NCBI GenBank assembly: GCA_046302715.1
Contig: JBKCHQ010000164.1
Location: forward strand, 1-46,226
Direction: 5' to 3'
Length of the DNA: 46,226 nt
Source: CAMCXT01 sp046302715
GTDB taxonomy: Bacteria > Bacteroidota > Bacteroidia > M30B66
Shown one piece after another: positions 41,801-46,226 of this stretch. A model generated the notes under the pieces. The model ran no database searches, was not told where the DNA came from, and worked only from the letters and a program-made list of their open reading frames with translations. The position numbers were made by a program, and so were the translations under genes. Numbering within the stretch: the first letter of the stretch is position 1; each line of letters opens with the position of its first letter.

Positions 41801-44800
41801 TTACTTTTTCGGACTTTAATGATCCGCAAGCACAAGTTAGTGGCTTAACGCCCGGAGACAATATACTGGTTTGGACGGTTTCCAGCGGGGTATGTCCTCC
41901 CAACACCGATCAGGTTATTATTAACCGGGTAGTAGGGCCCGACAGCGTTTTTGCCGGCAACGACCAGTCCATCTGTTCAGATACCGCCCTGTTAAATGCG
42001 AATGTTCCGCTGTCGGGCTCGGGTATATGGAGTGTGGTAAGCGGAAGTGCAACATTAAGCGATCCTTTGGATGCAACCACTGAGCTCACCGGAATTCCCG
42101 TTGGCACTGTTGTTTTACGCTGGACAGTTGGTGTAGCGGGGTGCCCGGAGGTGTTTGATGAGGTAAGCCTTAGCCGTTCAGCGCCGCCCGATGCGGCAAT
42201 CACCGGAAACGATTTTACAGCCTGTAGCCAACCCGTTAATTTAAGCGCCAATCAACCAAGCGTGGGCGTTGGCTCCTGGATTGTAGTATCTGGAAATGCG
42301 CTCCTGGAAAATGCAGCAGAAAATCAAACTACGGCAACGGGCTTAAACACCGGCAACAATGTTTTTGAATGGCGCATCGTAAACGGAAGCTGCCCGCCAT
42401 CAACCGATCAGATTACGGTTACATTAGGCGATACGGCATTTGCGGGAAATGATATTTTTAGTTGCGATTCAACGCTTAGTTTATCGGCAACACAACCCAG
42501 TTTGGGCTTCGGAACCTGGACATTAATAGCTGGCTCGGCAATAATTTCAGACAGTAGCAACGCTAATTCGACCATACAAATTTTAACGGATGAGTCTGTT
42601 ACGCTATTATGGACCGTTACCGGGGGCGTTTGTTCCGACAGCACCGACGAAATAAATATCATTCGTTTTTGCAGCGACCCGCCGCTTATCACAAACGACA
42701 GTATTGTATTACTAGAAGATTCGCTATGGACAGGCAATTTGCTTAACAACGGCGATTCTGATCCCAACGGATCCACGCTGATTGCCGACACCAATCTGGT
42801 ACAAGCTCCAACAAATGGCACACTGAGCGTGAACGCTGATGGCAGCTTTACGTATGTGCCTAACGAAAATTATTATGGCCCCGATACTGCAATCGTAGCG
42901 GTATGCGATATTGCACTGGTTCCGCCCGGCCAATGTGGCTTCGACACCTTGTTTATTGTGGTTCAACCGGTAAACGACACCCCTACTGTGGCGAACGAAA
43001 TCTACACGACACCTGTTGACTCCTCTATTAGCGGTAACGTTCTCGAAAACGATTCAGACCCCGTTGAAAACACCAGCATGTCGAGCAGCACGCTGCTAAT
43101 TCAGGGCGCTACCAATGGGGTGTTTATCATAGATACTGAGGGCAACTTTGCCTATACGCCTAATCCGGGCTTTGCCGGCGCAGACACCATAATTGTATCG
43201 GTTTGCGATTCGGGGATCCCGCTCCCTGAAATATGCCTGCCCGACACCGTATTTATTTTTATCAACGACAGTATTAACGAACCGCCCGTAATTGAAAACG
43301 ACTCATTGGTCACCTTTGAAGACCAAAGTCTTCAGGGCGATTTTTTACAAAACGATTTTGATCCCGACGGAACCACACTGCTAGCCGATACGACTGCGCT
43401 AAGCGGACCCTCAAACGGCACAATAGATATTAATCCCGACGGCACCTTTACCTATGTGCCCGACTCTAATTATTACGGGTTGGATACCGTTATAGTTAAC
43501 GTTTGCGACCAAGGCATTCCATTGCCTGAATTATGTGTTCCCGATACCATAATCATTTTGGTGTTGCCGGTAAACGACCCACCAATCATTGAAAACGAAT
43601 ACGAAAGCATTTCGTTTGGAGACACGCTCAACGGAAACATATTAACCAACGACGCAGATTTAGAGACACCGCTAAATGCGGATACAGTTTTAATTGACGG
43701 CCCCAACAATGGTACCTTTACCTTAAATACTGACGGCTCATACACGTATATTCCAAACGATGGCTTTACGGGAATTGACACCATCGTAATTGCGGTTTGC
43801 GATTCGGGTTTCCCGCTCCCTGAACTCTGCGCTAACGATACCGTATTCATAACCGTTGGTTCGGTAACTTGGACAATTGATGCCGGTGAGGATCAAACTC
43901 TTTGCGGATTTGACGCAACGCTTCTCGCCAACACACCACCAGAAGGAAGCAATGCGTTTTGGGATCAGCTTGGCGGTACGGCGGTTATTTCAGACCCCAG
44001 CAACAATGTAAGTTTTGTAAGTGGCCTATCGCCCGGCGAAAACATCTTTGTATGGTCTGTTACTTTTGAAAACATAACACAAACCGACACGGTTATCATT
44101 ACAGCAAACGAACCAGCCACAACATCGTCCGCCGGTGAGAATCAAACCATTTGCGGTAATTCGGCAAACCTCGAAGCCAACATTCCGGTAGCAGGTAGTG
44201 GTGTTTGGATTAGTTTAACATCGGGGCCAACGCTGTCTGATAGCCTGAGCAATACAGCAGCGGTAAATCAACTGAATCTCGGTACAAATGAATTTGTCTG
44301 GTTCATTACCAACGGCAATTGTACCAGCAGCGACACGGTACAGGTAACCTCATTTACGCCCGCTATGTTGAACGCCGGTGACGATACAACATTCTGTGGA
44401 CAACAAAATGAGTTTACCCCACTTGTTGAGCTTGCAGGAAGCGCCAATTTGAGTTGGGCATTGCTTTCGGGTGGCGGAAGTTTCTCGAACGACACTGTTC
44501 TTAATCCGCTTATTTCGGGATTAGCAATAGGAACAAACACCTTTATTGTAACGGCTACAAACGGAGCATGCGTGGTTTCAGACACCATCGCTGTTGAAGT
44601 GCTAGATCCGCTTTCTTCGACCTGTGCGCAGCAAGATGTCTTTATCCCCGATGGATTCTCGCCCGATGGAGATGGGCAGAACGATCGTTTTGAAATTTTC
44701 TATGTCAATGGCAAAAGGATCAAAATTGAGGTGTATAATCGCTGGGGTACGCTGGTGTATTCGAACGAAAACTACCAAAACGAATGGGACGGACGTGCCA

Positions 44801-44913
44801 ATCAGGGAACCATACTCTGGGGCGAACAATTGCCCGAAAGCACATACTATTATCTAATCGAAATTGAAGGCGAAGCCGAAATCCGAAAAGGGTATCTAAC
44901 GCTTTGGAGATAA
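35869..44913 (+). CDS. Giant T9SS type B surface protein (SprB-like adhesin)
   Basis: A 3,014-residue exported protein. It has a signal peptide (1-30, ending NLFAQ), a Ca-binding loop (NGIDDDGDNLVDVFDPDC, 36-53), and seven FG-GAP/VCBS-like motifs at about 95-480 (VADIDNDNTPE, IADIDDDGFGE ... VADVDGDGQAE), suggesting a seven-bladed propeller. A CARDB-like domain follows at about 568-690 and a divergent PKD/Ig-like domain at about 697-782. Then come 18 PKD-like modules of about 82 residues, four cadherin/VCBS-like modules of about 99 residues, and three more PKD-like modules. The C-terminus (2924-3014) starts VFIPDGFSPDGDGQNDRFEI, the gliding-motility-associated type B sorting domain. PorP/SprF follows directly. 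It is expected to be secreted by T9SS and act in adhesion or gliding; which is unknown. ATG 35875 is an alternative start. Confidence 0.95.
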   Translation: MIMSVTRFCLRRFLTLILFLVLSTSANLFAQENCSNGIDDDGDNLVDVFDPDCPCDNEILLCEPSCEFSFPGGELNFQSQWTSAETIPVYQTPLVADIDNDNTPEVVILSSNSLVSSDPRRAKDLLIINGATGATELTITTPFLAWVGPNPVAIADIDDDGFGEIIVAAMDHPDNAATDRRYLFCYEHTGALKWKSDAPYGYPTVARFGSALGIADINSDGIPEVYVYNQVFNALTGILLAEGGSTTGLSVMTRQPFGDLANPVAADLTAHPGLELACGNTVYEITITNAAGTAGNTINAISIPAKNDGYTSLADINLDGSLDVIVASEGSNGEVYVWNPNNGSPTVIASRTLPNTGGNWIGVPFVGDMDKDCQPEIGVTRATRVFALDYNGSGTLQNKWTLTTSDASGFTGITMFDFNQDGTQELVYRDESTLRIIDGSGSTPVTIGTNVCGSGTGSEMPVVADVDGDGQAEICVSCQTSTIQLGQLNVFEATGQPWAPCRSVWNQFNYFNININGNLSVPLQQQQHQVLLSTVTCPFSTCSENRPFNSFLTQATFLTQEGCPIYPAADISLSFVSGSCNNSTEYTLSVRVNNIGGGLAQAGFPVRFYVGNPFSSAATELVPLSGIAQTTQSLLPGQNEVITVTLDILSLPKPFNLFAVLNDDGSVPPPFNFPLSSIPDCNFNDNVVGISAINCCPFGDLDITGITPENAIICENTTQNISVTASSSAGLTGAEYTWIAPDNSSLTGASITATQNGQYIITVKDDAQCLSSDTVSLTVFPLPTEAAAGTDQEICTASTSLEGNVPTVGSGLWSLISGTGSITDPTAPTSTVTDIAVGTSVFRWSITSGGICISDDTVSITRIPAPTTATAGADQEICGENTALTANSPSVGTGFWTLVSGSGIISDAANPSTSISGLATGDNIFQWNINNSICPVSSDQVVITRFIAPQTPNAGADQQICSDAAQLSAVFPPIGTGSWTVISGSSTITEPSNPTSGLSSLSLGENILRWTVSNGTCPPLSDEVVIFRDALPGPAIAGTDFSVCSDVATLAAQAPTVGSGLWSLSAGSGLLVNANSVSSSVSGLGEGLNTFIWTVSNGVCPSVSSSITIQRDLPPDAAVVGSPLSICGENASLNANLPVIGTGVWAVLSGSGIVTNPSNPQSTVGNLNPGNNQFVWTVSNGVCPANADTISITSNELITANAGTDLSICSENSVLSGNNPTPGVGLWSIVSGSAIINDAQSFESSLGAISPGNTELVWTITNGACVSSDTLLVTRSLPPSAAQAGSDQEICATSTTLNATIPIIGTGAWSIVSGSATIDNPNNPSEVINSLSTGVNILLWTISNGACTPNTDSVTILVDKNPLNPDAGADQNVCASSAELSANPTINGFWQVISGTGLFTDTTLANITVTGLTVGENVFRWNISNGSCEAFDEVTIVRSIPPSPADAGTDAFICEGASLLLNANNPIAGTGSWSLASGSGTFNDNTLSNATFTGTSAGSALLVWSIQNGSCPIVSDSIIITVNPPPSAALAGSNQEICGDSALLNATAPIAGAGEWSLISGTGTITAAASASTSITGISAGPTILQWTVRSEGCPSDSSQITITAFNPPSISNAGSDVIICSDSTLLQANTPAAGQGFWTIITGSGTFSNAANPQSGISEIGDGVNVYQWTISNGVCPPSTDQVVVQRDSLFIAANAGNDFSICTGDTAALQAADPFPGIGVWTLVSGNATIEDTLNPNTSVSSITGTTAVFRWTVTTGNCPPSFDDITISVSQPPSESNAGLDTSICISTFALNGNIPTIGTGTWSLVDGSAIISEVSNASSEVTGLEAGNNVFVWTISNGVCAAENDTVVINVSQDPINPNAGPDLSICSDSATLSAASPSLGAGVWQVVSGSVEIADSLSAASDVLVNTVGVSVLTWTVSNGACIASDTMEITRSAPPDSSFAGSDVVVCDSMFALNAITPITGIGQWSALGSTITFSDFNDPQAQVSGLTPGDNILVWTVSSGVCPPNTDQVIINRVVGPDSVFAGNDQSICSDTALLNANVPLSGSGIWSVVSGSATLSDPLDATTELTGIPVGTVVLRWTVGVAGCPEVFDEVSLSRSAPPDAAITGNDFTACSQPVNLSANQPSVGVGSWIVVSGNALLENAAENQTTATGLNTGNNVFEWRIVNGSCPPSTDQITVTLGDTAFAGNDIFSCDSTLSLSATQPSLGFGTWTLIAGSAIISDSSNANSTIQILTDESVTLLWTVTGGVCSDSTDEINIIRFCSDPPLITNDSIVLLEDSLWTGNLLNNGDSDPNGSTLIADTNLVQAPTNGTLSVNADGSFTYVPNENYYGPDTAIVAVCDIALVPPGQCGFDTLFIVVQPVNDTPTVANEIYTTPVDSSISGNVLENDSDPVENTSMSSSTLLIQGATNGVFIIDTEGNFAYTPNPGFAGADTIIVSVCDSGIPLPEICLPDTVFIFINDSINEPPVIENDSLVTFEDQSLQGDFLQNDFDPDGTTLLADTTALSGPSNGTIDINPDGTFTYVPDSNYYGLDTVIVNVCDQGIPLPELCVPDTIIILVLPVNDPPIIENEYESISFGDTLNGNILTNDADLETPLNADTVLIDGPNNGTFTLNTDGSYTYIPNDGFTGIDTIVIAVCDSGFPLPELCANDTVFITVGSVTWTIDAGEDQTLCGFDATLLANTPPEGSNAFWDQLGGTAVISDPSNNVSFVSGLSPGENIFVWSVTFENITQTDTVIITANEPATTSSAGENQTICGNSANLEANIPVAGSGVWISLTSGPTLSDSLSNTAAVNQLNLGTNEFVWFITNGNCTSSDTVQVTSFTPAMLNAGDDTTFCGQQNEFTPLVELAGSANLSWALLSGGGSFSNDTVLNPLISGLAIGTNTFIVTATNGACVVSDTIAVEVLDPLSSTCAQQDVFIPDGFSPDGDGQNDRFEIFYVNGKRIKIEVYNRWGTLVYSNENYQNEWDGRANQGTILWGEQLPESTYYYLIEIEGEAEIRKGYLTLWR
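38215..42669 (+). repeat. 18 tandem PKD-like modules (about 248 bp each) in the adhesin gene
   Basis: Each unit reads roughly AGxDxxIC, LxAxxPxxGxGxW, a central SGS stretch, LxxGxNxxxWTxSNGxCP and DxVxIxR. Eighteen consecutive units fill codons 783 to 2267. Almost all carry one Cys near position 14 and another near position 70. Short DNA stretches such as TGGACCGTGAGCAATGG recur with one or two changes, but full units have diverged. Confidence 0.9.
42670..43860 (+). repeat. Four tandem cadherin/VCBS-like modules in the adhesin gene
   Basis: Four units of about 99 codons, each with NDPPxIxN, GNxLxNDxDP, NGTxxxNxDGSFTYxPN, YxGxDTxIVxVCDxGxPLPExC and DTVFI. The Asp-rich NDxDP motif suggests calcium binding between modules. 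The block interrupts the PKD-like series after unit 18. Confidence 0.88.
43861..44604 (+). repeat. Three further PKD-like modules before the sorting domain
   Basis: Units starting near DAGEDQTLCG, SAGENQTICG and NAGDDTTFCG. They follow the same pattern as the main array but are more diverged. The first lacks the second Cys (SVTFENITQTD in place of NGxC). Confidence 0.82.
44638..44910 (+). other. T9SS type B C-terminal sorting domain coding segment
   Basis: Encodes residues 2924-3014. It contains PDGFSPDGDGQNDRFEI, IKIEVYNRWGTLVYSNENY, EWDGRANQG and a final ESTYYYLIEIEG...GYLTLWR. This matches the gliding motility-associated C-terminal domain (TIGR04131 type), which directs export through T9SS with PorP/SprF-type partners. 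Confidence 0.93.
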
Positions 44914-44923
44914 AATATTGGCC

Positions 44924-45844
44924 ATGAAAACACCCGTAATCATTGTTTTTATATTGTTTTCTGTGCTGGGTTTGCATGCGCAGCAAGACCCTTTGTACAG
45001 TATGTACATGTTTAATCCCATGGCTATTAATCCGGCCTATTCGGGCAGCCTCGACCAAATACAGGCCATCGGTCAAAGTCGGCGTCAGTGGCTCAACTTT
45101 CCGGGGGCGCCACAAACATCGTGTTTCGCTTTAAACGGTCCTCTGAAAAAGGAAAATATGGGGCTGGGCTTTAGTTTTATCAACGACCGTATGGGCGTTA
45201 TGAAAACCAATGCCATCATGGCCTCTTATGCCTACCAAATTCGATTCAACCGATCACGGCTTTCATTTGGTTTGCAAACAGGGGTAAGAAATTTCAGCAT
45301 TCCACTATCTGAAATAAAATTGTCTCCAGGCAACGAATTCGACAATAGTTTCGCCGACAATGTATCGCAGTGGAATTTAAACTTTGGCACCGGTGCATTT
45401 TGGTACGGCGATAATTGGTACGCTGGTTTTAGCATCCCACATATTCACAACACACTCCTCGGCAAACAACAAATAAGTACTGTTTATGATGCACGTCTAC
45501 GAACGCATTATTTTCTTACCGGTGGCTATGTAATACGCCTTAACCCCACCTTTAGATTAAAACCCTCCGTTTTACTTAAAAATGTTACCGGTGCTCCTTT
45601 ACAGATCGACCTAAATGCAAACTTCTATTGGCTCGATCTAGTAGGCATTGGTATTTCGTACCGCAACGCATCAGCCTTTGCCGCATTGGCAGAAGTGCAA
45701 GTAAATAAAAACATCCGTGTAGGATATTCGTTTGATCAAGCCATTAATGGGTTAAACGGATATTCGGGCGGCAGTCATGAGCTGCTGGTTCGCTGGGACT
45801 TTGGGTTCAATAAAAACAAAACGGATACTCCACGTTATTTCTAA
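44924..45844 (+). CDS. PorP/SprF family type IX secretion membrane protein
   Basis: A 306-residue outer-membrane barrel with a signal peptide (IIVFILFSVLGLHAQ), then the family's opening QDPLYSMYMFNPMAINPAYSG. RRQWLNFPGAPQTSCF, GLGFSFINDRMGVMKTN and GLQTGVRNFSIPLSEIKL are further PorP/SprF blocks (TIGR03519 type). SprF is needed for secretion of the SprB adhesin in F. johnsoniae, and pairing with a type B cargo gene immediately upstream (10 bases) is the classic arrangement. A TTG two codons earlier is possible, but ATG 44924 gives the standard signal peptide. It attaches or exports the giant protein to the surface. Confidence 0.93.
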   Translation: MKTPVIIVFILFSVLGLHAQQDPLYSMYMFNPMAINPAYSGSLDQIQAIGQSRRQWLNFPGAPQTSCFALNGPLKKENMGLGFSFINDRMGVMKTNAIMASYAYQIRFNRSRLSFGLQTGVRNFSIPLSEIKLSPGNEFDNSFADNVSQWNLNFGTGAFWYGDNWYAGFSIPHIHNTLLGKQQISTVYDARLRTHYFLTGGYVIRLNPTFRLKPSVLLKNVTGAPLQIDLNANFYWLDLVGIGISYRNASAFAALAEVQVNKNIRVGYSFDQAINGLNGYSGGSHELLVRWDFGFNKNKTDTPRYF

Positions 45845-45850
45845 GTAATC

Positions 45851-46226
45851 ATGTTAAAGAAGCTTCTGTTTTTTATTCTTGTTTTACTGCTTTCCTTATT
45901 GATTCCGGTTACGGTAAAAGCACAAAAGCCGCTTGAAAAAAGAGCAAACCGCCTTTATGAAAATTTCGCATTCGCCGAGGCGGGCGAGTTATATGCTCAT
46001 CTGGTAAAAAAATCGCCACAAAACAAACAAGCGGTCTATCGTTTGGCTATTTGCCATATGAACATCGGCAACACGCGCGATGCTGAAAAGAACTTTTCAG
46101 ATGCTATTGGATTAGGCATGAATGACGCCGACACCTATATTAAACTGGGCGTTTGTCAAATCATGAATGCTAAACGCGAAGAGGCGCGGTCCACGTTCGA
46201 AAAGGCACAAAAGCTTTACCCAGCCG
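45851..46226 (+). CDS. Exported TPR protein, probably OmpA/PorE-like (partial, runs off the window)
   Basis: The first 125 codons are visible. A Sec signal peptide (LLFFILVLLLSLLIPVTVKAQ) is followed by two or three TPR-like helical pairs (RANRLYENFAFAEAGELYAHL, AVYRLAICHMNIGNTRDAEK). Genes with TPR, beta-propeller and OmpA domains commonly follow porP/sprF and resemble PorE, which binds peptidoglycan for T9SS. Only the TPR part can be verified here. It starts 6 bases after the PorP stop, so it belongs to the adhesin operon. Confidence 0.8.
   Translation, partial: MLKKLLFFILVLLLSLLIPVTVKAQKPLEKRANRLYENFAFAEAGELYAHLVKKSPQNKQAVYRLAICHMNIGNTRDAEKNFSDAIGLGMNDADTYIKLGVCQIMNAKREEARSTFEKAQKLYPA

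Noticed and set aside
37692..41906. Long minus-strand open frames (over 300 codons) opposite the adhesin repeats
   Set aside because: They mirror the repeat periodicity and codon bias of the plus-strand gene, have no promoters or recognisable domains, and are expected antisense shadows.
38215..42669. Regular 248-bp periodicity suggesting a CRISPR or satellite array
   Set aside because: The period is a coding module repeated in frame; units differ throughout and there is no direct repeat and spacer structure.

Overview
The window is chromosomal DNA from a member of the Bacteroidota (Flavobacteriia/Cytophagia-like; I cannot resolve it further). The evidence is type IX secretion (T9SS) components (an SprE/PorW-like lipoprotein, a PorP/SprF protein and a giant protein with a gliding-motility-type C-terminal sorting domain), Bacteroidota-type -7 promoter boxes (TAnnTTTG) in front of many genes, little sign of Shine-Dalgarno sequences, frequent GTG/TTG starts, and Bacteroidota families such as DUF4403, bactofilin, AtpZ/AtpI and SLBB-type capsule export proteins. 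I found no rRNA, tRNA, insertion sequence, CRISPR array or prophage. Coding density is very high and no gap exceeds about 290 bases.

Layout. 1-5.2 kb: the 5' end of an exported protein and pgk (minus strand), then sprE/porW-like, bactofilin, AtpZ/AtpI and a small membrane protein (plus strand). 5.2-13.5 kb: a PBP1A-type peptidoglycan synthase, both subunits of a 3-oxoacid CoA-transferase, a DUF4403 lipoprotein on the minus strand, and a queA-ispD-purD operon. 13.5-24.0 kb: nine tightly packed minus-strand genes for a Wzx/Wzy/Wza/Wzc-type surface polysaccharide. Read in transcription order these are acyltransferase, flippase, glycosyltransferase, polymerase, glycosyltransferase, DUF354 protein, initiating sugar transferase, export protein and tyrosine autokinase. 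24.2-30 kb: a lone outer-membrane barrel, then fatty acid desaturase, pfkA, a beta-helix lipoprotein and a [2Fe-2S] ferredoxin (minus strand), and a TIGR01777 epimerase (plus strand). 30-35.7 kb: a signalling block with an HD phosphohydrolase convergent with a response-regulator/adenylate cyclase and a large hybrid histidine kinase, followed by a tandem UspA protein and a small membrane protein. 35.9-46.2 kb: a 9-kb gene for a 3,014-residue modular surface protein, then PorP/SprF and the start of a TPR protein, which together form a typical T9SS type B export locus.

How it fits together. Much of the window concerns the cell surface: envelope growth (PBP1A, bactofilin), capsule or exopolysaccharide synthesis and export, and T9SS-dependent display of a giant adhesin. 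The adhesin has a calcium-loop N-terminus, a propeller with seven FG-GAP-like motifs, a CARDB-like domain, 18+3 PKD-like modules with a recurrent Cys pair, four cadherin-like modules and a type B sorting domain. The observations most worth checking are (i) three genes that share the arrangement TAnnTTTG, 3-4 nt, ATG, NNN, TTAAGG, which suggests leaderless mRNAs or a shared start-site element; (ii) a 10-mer shared just after the -7 boxes of bactofilin and PBP1A; (iii) the adhesin's module architecture; and (iv) the cyclase/HD-hydrolase pair beside a complete phosphorelay kinase.
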